Shown: positions 21,167 through 33,966 of the stretch, one piece after another
Layout of the letters: every line of letters begins with the position of its first letter
How positions within the stretch are numbered: position 1 is the stretch's first letter
Source of the DNA: Tamarix chinensis
Lineage: Eukaryota; Streptophyta; Magnoliopsida; Caryophyllales; Tamaricaceae
Length of the DNA stretch: 64,000 nt
Assembly (NCBI GenBank): GCA_030549775.1
Contig: CM060180.1
Span: 32,647,090-32,711,089, forward strand
Direction of reading: 5' to 3'
Program-made: the position numbers and the translations under genes
The notes under the pieces: generated by a model
The model's database searches: none
Told to the model about the DNA's origin: nothing
Seen by the model: only the letters and a program-made list of their open reading frames with translations

Positions 21167-23913
21167 TTTATACACATGACACATTCTGATTGTACCCTGC
21201 TAAGTTGAACTTGCACTTTAGCAAGGTGCAAAAATGATGCCATTAATTTTTGGAAAAAAAAATGATGCTAAATTGTCCTACTTTAGTTTTTATAATAAGT
21301 GTTAGTAATAGTACTAATATTTTATTTTATTTATTAAATTATAAAAAGCTTAAGATAAATATAATTAATATATAAGTCCAATTATCAACACAAATATAAT
21401 GGAAGTTTTGATGTTACGACTTATAATTCAATATTTATCATCATCTAAATGGTTATTGAGAAATAGATATAGAAATTTTTAATACATAACCTATCTAATT
21501 GTACATGCATCATGCAAGCTTCTGTTTTCAAAGATAAAAAATATTGGGAGAAAAGTACTATGTAGACCTAACATATAATATAAACATGATTTTTTCTATT
21601 AAAAAAGTTCCCGTATAGCCATTAGCTTACATTGTTACATATCATATAACCATTTGTATAAAAAATCAAAGTTTTATGACATCAGTTTTTAAAAGAGATG
21701 GAGGGCCATCTAGTAATTAAAGGTGTAAATTCACGTAATATGACAACTTTTTTTAAAAAAAATAGGAATATTATATTGTATATTATTTCTAAACATAATT
21801 TTTTTGTTATTTTTTAAAAATTATATAAATACATATTACATATTAATATCAGTTCTATTTTTCTAATGTATTTTTGTAGAGGTTTCATGAAAACATTTAC
21901 CACAAAAGTGTAGGATGGTTAAAATAGAAAGACCAAAACCGTCGACCATTTTACTGTCGCTCTATAATCTCCATTATTTGAACAAAATGTGAAGAATAAA
22001 ACAAAAACAATTACCACACCACGATAGTAACAACCATATTATTACACCCTTCTAAGATAATATTTTGTGTAATTTAACCTCCAACATGCCTATCAGCAAT
22101 AATATCAAAGGTAAAAATGTGGATAATCAAGCAAAGCTCATCCCAGCCATTATTAAGCCTACATTAAACCACTAGCTACGAGTTAGAAAGAAAAAAGCAC
22201 AACATGCCCCAAATGGTTGCTACCCACAACCACTACAATCAACACAAACAACAAAATCTCAACGCATAAAACAGAAGCAAATATGATATACTAAGCGTGT
22301 ATGTGTGTACATATATATATAAAATCTAAATATAATTCAATAAAATAAAATAAAATACAGTCTATGAGGTAGAGTAGTGGGGCAACACAACTCGGCATCA
22401 GAACGACGGTTCATCGTGGCATGACACTGCCGGTAGAGGCGACTCGACACCGGTGGTACAGTAAAGCCCACAAAGCATAAGGTTTTTACAAATCAGGTTT
22501 AATAAATTAATTCAGTTTAGAAGAAACATAAGAAAAAGAAATTAAAATTAGAGAACAACTAATGATATTACCTGGTATAATTGCACAGTAGAGTAAAAAA
22601 ATTGAATGAAAATTAAAAAGAAAAGAGGCGAAAGCTTTCATGGAGAATGACCATGAAGGATGACATAGAGAGAGACATAATACGAAGAGGAGTATACTTT
22701 TATTATTTTATTTTTAATGATAAATTAGCCTCTTTGGGGTGGGGGGCTTTTGCGCCATATCTACAACCAGGACTTTGTCGTGGTTGTACATATACATTGA
22801 TGCCATATTTCTTTCTAAAAATATTCGTCACCAAAGTTTATTTTGCTTCAACATATCATCATTATATCCTTATATCTACAAATATGACATATGTTCCCAC
22901 TATTTTTGTCGCCGCTCTACACCCATATTATTATAGTGAATAAAAAAAATATTTTTATTTTTCAATTAATTTTATATCCACAACACTAGTTTTTAATATA
23001 ATAACAAAATATATCATATTTATCAACTCATTCCTATTTTATCCTATTTATTTATTTTTTTCTTTCTTACTGTTTTCTTTTTCCTCTTTTGTTGCCTCAA
23101 ATTAGGCCTCAGTGGGCAGTCCATAGCATAAAGGCATTCATTGCACTTTTTATTTTCTTACAAACTAAATTAAGGTTTGAATATTTCCCTACTTAAAAAT
23201 AGCTATTGTAAACTAGTCTAGAATGCATTGTATCATTTTCATTTATGTTGGATGCCTTATTTTCTATTTTAGGAAGATAAAAACAACCCCATGATTCCTC
23301 ATAGGTTGAATCCAAACATAGGGAATCCCTATGTTTGAATTGTTTCCTGTCTAAACTAGATAGTTAGAGTTTAAATGCCTAGCTCATATGTAATGGTATA
23401 GTTAGATTGTAACTAAATGTATCAACACACTCTATAAATGTTAGGCCATACATGAATGAAAGAACAACTAACTTGGCAACAATTTCTTATTCTCTAAACT
23501 GAGAATACCTCCTTCAAGATCTAGTGCATGAGTTTGAATTTATCATTCAATATGATACGTTTTATCCCGTGGATTGAAACCTTACGTGGTACTAGTAAGT
23601 GTATGATCTAAGGAGGCACCAATGGCCCTATTTGCTTCATTTTCTCATGTCATTTTCTTTTTAATTTTGGCTGTTATGTGCCCAAGAACATTTCATCCTA
23701 GCTTAGATCCAATTTATTTATCATATTCAAGACCAAGGACCATTCTCTTTTTCTCTTTTTTACTAGTTTAAGATGTAATGAATTGAATAAAGTATAAACG
23801 AACTTATTACAACAACAACAATCAATCAATAATACTACCAATAGTAATAATATATTAAGGATAATTAGAATTTATAAATAATAAATAAAATAAGGATAGT
23901 ACTAGTGATTATT

Positions 23914-25632
23914 ATCACATAATATTAATGATAATGATAATGATGATGATGATAAGTTTTATTATGCCTTTATATATATATATATATTAGACATTAATAC
24001 AAGTAATAATTAGGTAGCTAACATCGATGATCTCATTACATACTATATTAGGAATAAAAGATGGACAAGAACCAAGAAACATAGGTCCTTACTTGATACT
24101 ATGGACAAAACTTGCCAGTTTTGCCTACTATTATTTTTCCTTTGTGATATATATGCTTACCACTAACTTTAAAAAATTATTTCAAAAGTGTCTTGCAATC
24201 CAATATCACACAATGTATGGGAGATATGTCATGTTCCATAAATAAGAATAGTAACCACTAAAAAGCTAGCTATCATAATATCTTCACTCAAAATTCAAAG
24301 AGATACTTCTAGGATATTAGCTGGTCCAATATTTCTAGCAAAATTTACCACCCAGAATTCTTCATGGTCTCTTGTCTTGCCTCCATCACTAAATTTCTTC
24401 CTTTCTTCTATTGAAGAGCCATTTGTGTTCATGTAATACCATGTTTAATGAAAATCCTAAACTGTTCAAGATCTTTAGTGTGTAAAAATAAAATTATATT
24501 ATTTTAAATATTTTATTACATCATTCATCAAATTGGAAGCCCTAGTTTCGTTTTTGAAGCATTTTGTTTCCATTTCTTAATCCTTCATCCCAAGTTCATT
24601 ATATGAAATCTTTTGAGCCACTTTTAGCTATTAGGTTATTATAGATAATTCTAATTCTATCATGTTTGGAATCATTGCTTTTTTCAAGTCTCCTAGGTTA
24701 TTTAAAAACTCTAATACGAGATCTTTAAGAAAAAAAAGCTATTCATTCCCCAATTAACTTTATTTTAATATTTTAAGCCCTAAAACAACCCTTTTAGCCA
24801 TCCATAATTTATATAACTTCATATATCACTATATTTTAGTGTTATTGAGATTAAAATAATTTTAAAATGTTATATAATTAATTTTATAAATTTTGGATTT
24901 CATTAGGTATTTTTGGACAAGTATATGTTGTCAAATTTAATTTCTCATCTTCCATGTTTCTCCACCTTTCATTTTTATTTGTTAAGTCTCATCTCTTATA
25001 TATTTTTCATGAAATATCTTATTAATGACTTAATAGTTAAGTCTTGATATATTTACCTTAAGACCCTCTATCCTTTTTACCATTATCATAATTTTTTCCT
25101 TTCTTCTTTCTCCCACAAAATTGTCTCTCTTATATCACCTTTTTATGGCTTCCTTTGCCATTTTTGCACCACGAATGAAGCTTAATTTTGCTTCTAAATT
25201 TTGAATATAAGATCACCTTTTCTTTCCTCTTTTGTTCTTCCTTCTTTGAGTATGATTTTATGAGCTTATTCCCCTAATATTTTTCATGCTTTTTCTAAGT
25301 TCATGGACATTTATGGAAGAGTTGGTTTGATCTTTACTCTTTCTTGTATTTTTCTAATATAGAGATTAGATTGTAGGTAAGATATTTCTACTTCATATAA
25401 GCATGTTTAGTTTTGTAAATTTATGGATTTATGACATGTTTGGTGGTTAGTTTTTGTTTTTTGATTTTCTTATGGTTTTGTTAAATTGATAATACAATGT
25501 TAATCTTGGTAATCTATAGATTAACATTGATATATAACATTTTATGATTTAATCATTCTAATGGTGTTTAATTTTTGATTAAATATTCAGATGATTTAAG
25601 GGTTTGTAATCCTTTGAGTGTTTTCTAAAATT
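23914..25632 (+). repeat. 1.72 kb segment present only in duplicate copy 2
   Basis: AT-rich DNA without a coding frame. In copy 1 its two borders are fused at an ATT (17979-17981) that occurs at both borders here (23911-23913 and 25630-25632). The absence of transposon ends and the shared ATT favour a microhomology deletion from copy 1 rather than an insertion into copy 2. Confidence 0.8.
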
Positions 25633-27452
25633 GATTATATTATGTTATTGGTTACAATTGTTATCATGTTTGGTTAGAGTGTGTTTGGGTGCTTTAATTT
25701 TTGGTTGAAATTCTTAAAGTTTAGTTTATGTTCTTCATGTTCTTCAAGATATTTAAAGTGATCTTGGCAAATGACATCCTAATTACTCTATTTAGGGTTT
25801 AATATTTAAATAATTATATATTTAAGATAATTAACCCGAATATGATTAAAATACCTCCAAAATGCTTTAGTAGACTTTTAGAGTCAAATTTCGACATGAA
25901 CCTCTGATATTTGACTATCTTACCTTCGTGAGTAGTAAATCTCATTGAACAGTGAATTTAAACGATCGGTGAATAGTAATTTTTGATAATAAAATACTTT
26001 TTTTTACTTTTAAAATTTTAAGTGTAAAATGAAATTTTTATCTGTGATGAATAGTAAATTTTTTAATAAAAAAATTGACTTGGGACCTTATTGTGATCTG
26101 GTTAAGTTAATTTTATCTACGATTTTTGCTAATTTCGGTCCCAATGACAAAAGGTAGTTTTTAATATATATATATTTTTGATCCCTTTTGGGGTTATTTG
26201 AAATTTTGAATAGGGTGTTATGTCTTAAAAGTGTATTTTAGTCATTCAATGATTAAGTAAATGAATAATATGAAAGGTTGGAATTTAGAATCTTGTTGAC
26301 CTAAGCTTGACTTTTAGTTGGTTTTCGTAACTCTTATTTGGTAAGAGGTGCACTGCTTTTACTTACGGAAAAGTACTTCTTGGGGTCTTTGACATTTTTT
26401 TGGATGCTTTCATAAATTATTTTGAGGATCTTTTGATCCATGGTAAACCATTGGATAAATTATTTTCATTGTTTTGAATGATCTATGAATGTTTTTTTAA
26501 GGTTTTTTGTTAACCATTAACAATTATAAGTGTTAATGAATAAATATAGATCATCGTATGGTGTCTTGGATTTTACCAAGATACTACAAAATTGACGAGC
26601 ATCTTCACTAAACCAAGCATATCAAATGTAGCAACTTGGATTACAACATCGAGAAGTTCTAATGCCATCATTCCAATTAGGGCCAAGAATAGGTAGATCC
26701 AACGCTAGCTACTTTTGAACCAAGTAGATTAAGCATCAACATCTTTGACCCAATCAAAAACACTTTTAGATCCGTTATGAGCACTTGTTAACAAATGTTT
26801 TCCCTCAATCAAATTACACAAAAAAATCCAATACTTGGTCTTTGCAAAGTAATTAAGAATAACATAAAAAAAGGGGAAATAAAAAAGGAAAAAAAAAGAA
26901 GAGGCAAAGAAGAAAATCTTGCATCTAGAATATAAATTTGACTTTGGTTTCTCCGAGATGAGCTCATAATGAATTCAATAGGGTGAGGTACAAAAAATAA
27001 AATTAAAGCAACTAAGCCATGGAGCTTAGGATTTGATACTAAATGCTGGAGTTCCAGTTTAGGAACTCAAAAATGCAACAAATGAAGAGAATACTAATAT
27101 CGTGGGGGTAGGATTATCCTTCATCGGGGAAGGATTTTCCAATGACAATTGTTAACAAACTCAAGCTCACTCGAACACTTGAGCACATAGGCAAGGGGTT
27201 TGAAAGAAAGAAGCAATATACTTCTCACATCACATGAAAAACATGGGTACAATAGGGGCCAAGTGAATTCATAACATTTTTAAAGAGCACTTATAACCCT
27301 TATCTTAACATACCAGTTGGGCCAAAAGGAAAGCTGAGCCAAGAATCTTGGTTTTCGTCAAATTAGTATTTTTTTCGCAAATTAAAAAAATAAAAATATT
27401 ATTTTTGTGTTTGGGCTACACGCTTATACAAATACATTATGTTCTAGACTTA

Positions 27453-27683
27453 GTGCTCGTTTGGTATGGAGGTAATAGGGGTGGAAAAATTGCCTCCATA
27501 TTTTATATATCTTGTATAATCTATTTAAAATTAAATATTTTTATTTCAATAAATATCTATTTTAGATCTTAATTTGATCTAAAATGGGTATTTTGTTAAA
27601 AATATATTTATTATTATTAAATACTTGATATAAAAGATACAAAATAGAGGGAAAAAATTTCCACCCCCACACCAAAAAATCCC
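27453..27683. mobile_element. Tourist-like (PIF/Harbinger) MITE, 231 bp, with TTA TSD
   Basis: The element is absent from the otherwise matching site in copy 1 (near 19995), which gives exact borders. It is flanked by TTA at 27450-27452 and 27684-27686, where copy 1 has one TTA. The ends are imperfect inverted repeats: GTGCTCGTTTGGTATGGAGG against GGGATTTTTTGGTGTGGGGG. TTTGGT-rich termini and a TTA/TAA duplication are characteristic of Tourist-like MITEs. The interior is AT-rich and non-coding. Confidence 0.88.
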
Positions 27684-28040
27684 TTAAATTGTAATCTATA
27701 CATGAATATGATCCCAAACATAAGGCTAGATAACGTCAACGCGATCAACGTCTTCCACTTGAGTTCATATATCTGCATAGACTTACAACTTAACATATGA
27801 ATAATAATTAAACGACAATAATATCCTTGGCATTGCATTAGAAAGCCACATTATTAACTGATTATTATATTATGGTAAGGGCTGAAGTCATGTAACATTG
27901 ACAAAAAGCGAAATCCTATCAATCGAACTAAGCGTTGTTGGTTATTAAATGAATTCACGGTGGATTCTAAAATGAAAGAGGAGAACGGGCCCTTAAACTT
28001 GTTTGCAGGTCGTATTTCCCTTACACCTTGTACAATTGTT

Positions 28041-28046
28041 TGGGCC
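28041..28046 (+). promoter_or_regulatory. Site II-type TGGGCC element
   Basis: TGGGCC in the setting TTTGGGCCGAATAG, about 300 bases before a telo-box-like CTTAGGGTTTAG (28348-28359). Known plant promoters for respiratory-chain and ribosomal protein genes often combine these motifs. Assignment to the gene at 33360 is inference. Confidence 0.4.
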
Positions 28047-29058
28047 GAATAGTCCATTGGTTTAAATTTTGCTAAACCTGTGGGGTTCTCGTCCACCACG
28101 ACGGCCAGTATGTGCAACAAAGGTCAAGTCCATGCCGATAACCCATTGTAATTACGACATTCCGGTTAAGACGAGACGAATCGAAATGCCGGGGTCTGAA
28201 TGCCGGAACGCCATTTCCGACCTGGAGTATCGCACTCAGCGTCTTAACTAATTAGTAATTACCTGGTAATTTTCTTTCTCTATGCATTTATGTCTTCGGA
28301 GTCATTTTTTTTTGTCAGGCTTCAATTGTGCAGATCAGAAACGAATCTTAGGGTTTAGCTGTTGATTCGCTGCCTCTGAGTTACGTGTTCTTTCCCGATC
28401 GATTAATTTATCGTTTAATGAATTCTTAATGAAGTGAATCGTTAAGCTACAAATAATTATCCTCTTTTTGTTCAAATTTCATGTAATGACGTTTGTTCTG
28501 TAATTTTTAGTCGCATATGTCTACTGATCATTCCTAATTTAGGTTTTTGTATACATTGTAATTAATTATTTTATTATATTGCCGTTAGTTTTTTTGGGCT
28601 GTCAGTGTACTTAATTTTGCTACATTTCCTGGAGAAAGCAAGGTCTTGACTCAGTTAATTGGTCTCTTAGCTTTTCTCTTATTGAATTTGTACAATTCCT
28701 ATGTTTTGTTGCCCAATATGTTTGCCATATTATTTGTACATTTTTTTTTTTTTCCAATTACATTAAGTTGTAGCGTTGGTGGTGCTTCTTGTTTAAGATT
28801 TGAAGGTTTATATCTATGTACTTTGAAGGCATATGTTATAATAGTAGTAACAGTAACATTTCATATCATGGAGATTTAAAACCTCAAGAATATAGAATGA
28901 ACGTGAATTTCTCTGTCTTTCATGATACTTCGTTTTTTATTAACTAATATCTCTTTTTGTGGGTTGAGGGTGGTGGGGGATTTATCTCTGGGCATATAAG
29001 GATAATTTCTATATAGTTGGAAACTTGGAATGCTAATTTTAAAATGTGAAAGGCTTTT

Positions 29059-29132
29059 GCTTGCTAGAACTGTCATTTCTGACCAGTTACATCCATACCT
29101 GCTAGAATTTTCATGTCTGACCAGCTTATTAT
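29059..29132 (+). repeat. Short diverged direct repeat
   Basis: TGCTAGAACTGTCATTTCTG followed by ACCAG recurs about 40 bases later as TGCTAGAATTTTCATGTCTG followed by ACCAG. Only two copies; function unknown. Confidence 0.6.
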
Positions 29133-29793
29133 TTTGTCCAAAAGAGGATGGTTAGTGGATACAACTGAGTTGTTAAGGAACCATGGTTACCTACCTTATT
29201 CAACTGCACCATATCACAGGAACAGATTTAAAATTTATGCGGACCAGGATAAGTTTTTGAGAGATGAACTGAATTGAACATGGAGAGGACCATGTATGAG
29301 CTATAATCATGCTGATATGACTGGCTGACTTTGCACTTGAGACATCTATTGCAAGGGAAAGTTCAAAATTACATTGTCTGTCACCTTGATGGTGATTTCC
29401 TGACCTTTTTCTGTTTATATCGACACCTTTAACCTGAGGATTAGAGTCCTTTGCATTTTTGCCTCTTCAGGAGATGCTTTTTACGGCATTGCAATATATT
29501 GCAGCAATCACTTTTTAAGGAGGACCAAATCTCGTTTCCACTCTTCTCTGATCAGACTGTTCTGAGCTGTTCCTTTTAAACCCGAATAGTAGTCTTTATG
29601 GACTAATATTCATTTTGCAGAGCTCCTATTCTTTCCTTTTCTCTTTCTTTTCTTCTCTTCTTTCTCTGTACTTTCTTTCCTTTTTCTTCCTAATTGAACT
29701 GTAATGCACAAATATGTTTGAAGATTACAAAGGGAGAAGGTACAAAGCTCTCCGGCTGGGGCACCCTGTTAGTGTTATCCTTTTTGGGGAGAA

Positions 29794-29824
29794 TTTTTTT
29801 TTTTTTTTTTTTGGGGGGGGGGGG
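29794..29824 (+). repeat. Homopolymer pair T19-G12
   Basis: A run of 19 T is followed directly by a run of 12 G. It accounts for the poly-Lys and poly-Pro look of the minus-strand frame at 29690-30013, which is not a gene. Confidence 0.9.
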
Positions 29825-32800
29825 TTCTATGCCCACAAATAAATCAATGCAACAGGTTGGATTAATAGTCAACAATAACATATCTAACCTTTTGAATTGA
29901 GTCATTATAGGATAGTTATTGTTAGCGGAGGACAAAAGGTGAAATAAGATATAATCATGATGGAGGAGATTTGGATTGTCAGCATCCAAGAATTTCGGGC
30001 ATTCTTCAGACATGGGGAGTATAGTTGCTGATGGAGGAGTATGGATTAGTTCTTAAGTATGAGGTAATGGCTCTTTATTTGTTTGTGGCAAAAAAAGCTC
30101 AAATTAGGCCATCAATGGCTTTGATAATTGTGCAGCTGGTCTTGTAAATTTGTAGATCGAAAACTCATTTTGGTGACAATGATTTGATACTGGCTTGGAA
30201 ATTTTGATGTATGTGTTTTTATTGTGTCGCAAGCCTCACATTGGGGCTGTGTGTAGCCTGTTGCAATTTGACTAGCCTGTTGCATTGCACCCACATCAAA
30301 TTAGATATTTTCTAAGCTGGTTTAACAGTGTCTAAGTCAAGGATGAGATTGGTTTTGATTGAATTTAGGTGGGAGGGTCTTGGATTCTATAATGTTGTAT
30401 TTTCTAGTCCATGCCCTTCTGATAGCCAGTTAAAGTTCCCATAATATTCTCTTTTATTATATAGAAATTTCTTTGCTATATTAGTACTATAGCCATCTGA
30501 TTTTTTAGAAGTGTTTCCTTTTTGTTGACCTCTGTTTCATCATCTCATCATTACTAGCTTTTTGCTGGCATGCTCTGAGGTCTCTGTGAGGTTCTAGTCA
30601 TCTGGGCCAATTCTGCTCTATCACTTACTGTGTTACAGGCTTGAGGATTCTATTTTTCTTACTTTCTATTGTGTTATCAATCATTCAACCTGAGCATCCT
30701 TCCTTGTTTCAGCCTCATCTCTTATTTGGTTTTCTTGGCCACTGCTAAGTTTCTATTATTATTTATAGCTAGTATTTTTTTTGGATCTGATAAACTGTGA
30801 ATGCTATGTGACTATTTTGTATCATTTACAGTGAGTTAGGGTTTATAGGGTTTGTTTTGTGGTAGGTGGTACTGGTATACTAGCAATGTATCACTTAACA
30901 AAACCTGGACAAGTGTAACATTGATTCTGCAATATGTGTTGGAGTAGAGGTATGGGTAATGTTGAAAATTGACCTCAACCTGCTTGCGATTTCATCAAAA
31001 TTTCATGCGTCACTAGTGCCACCATTAGTGCTATGCCTATAACTATGATGCCTTCATAGATTTGTTTCCTTATGATGACCTTTGATCACACCTTGGTGCA
31101 TGGGATGACTTTAGTTCTTGTTAGCGTTGTAGGCCAACAAGGACTTTAATTTCTGGTCCATTGATATTTGTCTGTTGTTGTCCCTTACCCTGATTTGGCA
31201 AGTTCAAATTGAGTACAAGGGAATTTGGCTCTACATGCATCTACTTAAAAGAAATTGGTGGATGGTTAGCATTCTCTATTTTTCTCTGCTTCAATGCTTG
31301 TAAATGTGGCGGACTTGCACAATATTATTCTGAGCAATAGTATAGGGCCAAATCACAATTATGTTTACCATGTTGGAATGTTCTGTTGAGGATCAATGCA
31401 ATCATATATGGTTCATCACAATATGAGCATTGTTTTTGACCAAAGATGATAGGCTAAGGAACCGATTTCGCCTTGTGTTGCATGTAACTGTCCGAAGGTT
31501 TCAGCTTGTTTGGATATCCGATTTCAGTTTCAATGAATGGGTTGAGTATTCTGAAAGATGGCTATTATAAGACCAATATTATGACTACTATCAGTGAGAA
31601 AAGATGGAGAAAAAGAATTAGCTTCTTTTTTCTGCAGGAATGAAATGAATCTAATTGAAAGGACATGTGAGGGAGATTCCGTGCAAAAGTGGCATGTTCC
31701 CTTTCCTGCTTGGATGTGCGAAAAACTTAAGAGTTGGACGTGCAACTTATCTTAAGCATCATAAAGGCAGCCTTCCAGTTCTTAAAAGACTCTGTTTGTC
31801 CCACTTGCATAATTTCAAATTGGGTTCATGGTTCTTGGTATCCACTTACTTGACTCTCTCCTCTTCGACATATTCTTTTAAGCTTCCATGATGAACGATT
31901 CCCTAAAACTCTTGTTATGCGCAATGGGATGTTGAAATGCTTTTGGAGTTTGGACATAGTTAGGATTGGCCTGTCTAAACATTATGTTTCTTTGCATGGG
32001 TCGTATATTACATCTCACAAGCATTATGTAAAGCAATGTGGGTATATCTCTAAAGTTTCCCAATCTTTTTGGGTACGGTACAAAATTTAGTAGTTTTTTA
32101 TACGGATATATCATGCTTTCTTGCTCATGCTTCCTTACCCTGTCACCCTCGCACCGACTCTGATGTAGGGGCATATCCTACAAATACTACATTCCATGAG
32201 TTATATTATTTCATATTAGAGTTCATGAGTTTAAAATTGGTGGTAAATTTGGGCATAATAAGGTACTTGTTTAATTATGGACTAAGGTGGGAGGTCATTA
32301 AACTAATTTTTAATGAAACACATGCATGTCACATGGGGAAGGATGTCCATGGGGCATAGAACCAATTATTATTGGTAGAAGATATATTAGTTAGTAGCTG
32401 TAAGATTTAGTTAGATCTTGTTAGCTAAAGATATATCTTTTGTCTTTTCTTATGAGTGCCAACTTTAGTCTAGCGGTATATTTTTTTTAATTAGTTTTAA
32501 CTTATTTTTTCATGGATAATTACATTTGAGGAGGTGTGATTCTTGTATATATTAAAATCAGGCCATGGAACTCGTTGAAGATGGCATTTAATTTCAAATC
32601 CAAGTTTGATTATTTAATCAATTCTCTACGTGAGTTCATTCTTAATTTGTGATTATCTATGTGATTCACAATTCAATTTTCTCTATGATTTGAGTGAGTT
32701 AGTTTGTGGTCAATTGATCACAATCAATTCCCATACAATCAATCATCAATTCGTTCATAAACACACAAATTCATCTTCAACATCCTGAAACCCTGACCTC

Positions 32801-33359
32801 ATTCATAGCCACGTTTCTTGATACCTTAATTACCATTATTAGTCCAATATTTTCTTCCATAATCAACTTTATATGTTGCCATTAATAACACTAAAACCCC
32901 ACCATTATTGTTCAGAATCATCCACACATTCAACCCCCAAAAATCTTGTATTTCCTTCGAAACCCTAACCCTAATACCCTTTCTTGCACCAATGATTTCA
33001 ACCCCATTAACCATGAATTACCTTACCATTATTACCCTAATCTTTAGTTTTTAATCCACCATTAAAAGTCCTAACCAATTGAACTCTCAAACTCTCATAA
33101 AAATCGTGAAAGCCTAACATCCCAACTGAAACCCTAACCTTCTGATTCATTCAATTCTTCTTGTTTTGATTCAATTCTTGTGTGTCTTGTGTAAATTACA
33201 TATATTTGGTTGTGTATGCTTCCAATACGCATCACACCCACTAGAATCCGTGTTTTCCATGTATATTCTACCATGTTATGCCTTGTACTTTCTTTTTCTT
33301 GTTCCTGATCGAGATCAAAACATTGATGTCTGTAGGTAGGTCTCTTGCGCACTGGTCCT

Positions 33360-33881
33360 ATGGGTGAATCATTTACAATTCAGATTAGCAGAAACTTGGT
33401 CAGTCGACTTGCAGACGATGCCGGTCAATCAAAGAAGAAAACAAAGAAACCTAGACCAAAGTTGCATCAGGAGGAGTATTCCCAAGCAAAGGCTCATCAG
33501 AAGCAAACCACCGATGACTCTGGAATTTCCATGGGCCATGCCCCGGCTGTATTCCCTTTTTTGCCAGTATTGCCATCAGTATCTGCAAATCCACAGTTGG
33601 ATGCAATCCGATCTGTCTTAAAAGAAAGCGAGAAGGTTGTAGAAAAATTGGAGAAACATGAGGAGGATATGCTGAAACAAGTGACACAGAGAGCGAAGGA
33701 GCTTCATGAAAAGGAATTCAAACTTCCATTGCGGAGGCCTATGCCCTGTATGGCTGAAAAAGATGCTTGCTTGGCATGCTACAAGGAGCATCTCAAGGAT
33801 CCCCTCAAGTGTGCTGATGTGGTGAAAAGTTTTCAAGACTGTACACATCGAGTTAGGCAACAGGTGAAAACTGCAGAATAA
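33360..33881 (+). CDS. Twin CX9C (CHCH) protein, probable MICOS subunit MIC19-like
   Basis: The 173-residue protein is encoded in one exon. It starts MGESFTIQIS, so Gly2 and Thr6 fit an N-myristoylation signal, a known feature of MIC19 (CHCHD3). A basic region (residues 24-35, KKKTKK) and a hydrophobic, proline-rich stretch (61-75) follow. Residues 83-118 form a charged, coiled-coil-like helix. The C-terminal CHCH domain has two exact CX9C motifs, Cys130-Cys140 and Cys151-Cys161, plus an extra Cys137. MIC19 family proteins sit on the intermembrane-space side of the inner membrane, imported by Mia40-type oxidative folding, and link MIC60 to crista junctions. The start was chosen at the first ATG after a strong acceptor (TGATGTCTGTAG), so upstream exons are probably non-coding. 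An AATAAA lies 80 bases past the stop. Gene reality is well supported; the MIC19 assignment rests on architecture and is moderately sure. Confidence 0.85.
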   Translation: MGESFTIQISRNLVSRLADDAGQSKKKTKKPRPKLHQEEYSQAKAHQKQTTDDSGISMGHAPAVFPFLPVLPSVSANPQLDAIRSVLKESEKVVEKLEKHEEDMLKQVTQRAKELHEKEFKLPLRRPMPCMAEKDACLACYKEHLKDPLKCADVVKSFQDCTHRVRQQVKTAE

Positions 33882-33960
33882 AATGAATTGTGCTCTTGTG
33901 CTTGTCAACTCTTGTTTTCTTGGTGCTTAAATTGGAGCCAACATAATTTTTTGAGGCCAA

Positions 33961-33966
33961 AATAAA
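33961..33966 (+). terminator. Poly(A) signal AATAAA after the CHCH gene
   Basis: AATAAA lies 80 bases downstream of the stop codon, a typical distance for a plant 3' UTR. Confidence 0.6.

Larger units (their letters stand above)
20251..27942 (+). repeat. Large direct tandem duplication, copy 2
   Basis: This repeats 14310-20250 in the same order and orientation. It begins with the truncated LTR (20248-21166), includes the right CACTA terminus (ending 22938), a further 1.72 kb not in copy 1 (23914-25632) and a 231 bp MITE (27453-27683), and ends ...AAGCGTTGTTGGT at 27942 before unrelated DNA. No gene is supported inside it. Confidence 0.95.
27943..33359 (+). other. Upstream region and probable 5' leader intron of the CHCH gene
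   Basis: No coding region is supported over 5.4 kb. Near 28041-28046 there is TGGGCC, a site II type element, and near 28348-28357 a CTTAGGGTTT telo-box (AAACCCTAA type, reverse). This pair is frequent in plant promoters of nuclear genes for mitochondrial and ribosomal proteins. The region just before the 33360 start ends TGATGTCTGTAG, a good splice acceptor. A transcript starting near 28.2-28.4 kb with a roughly 5 kb 5' UTR intron is therefore possible. The donor could not be fixed, and an unseen non-coding gene cannot be excluded. Confidence 0.4.

Noticed and set aside
29690..30013. 107-residue minus-strand frame with poly-Pro and poly-Lys
   Set aside because: Driven by the T19-G12 homopolymers.
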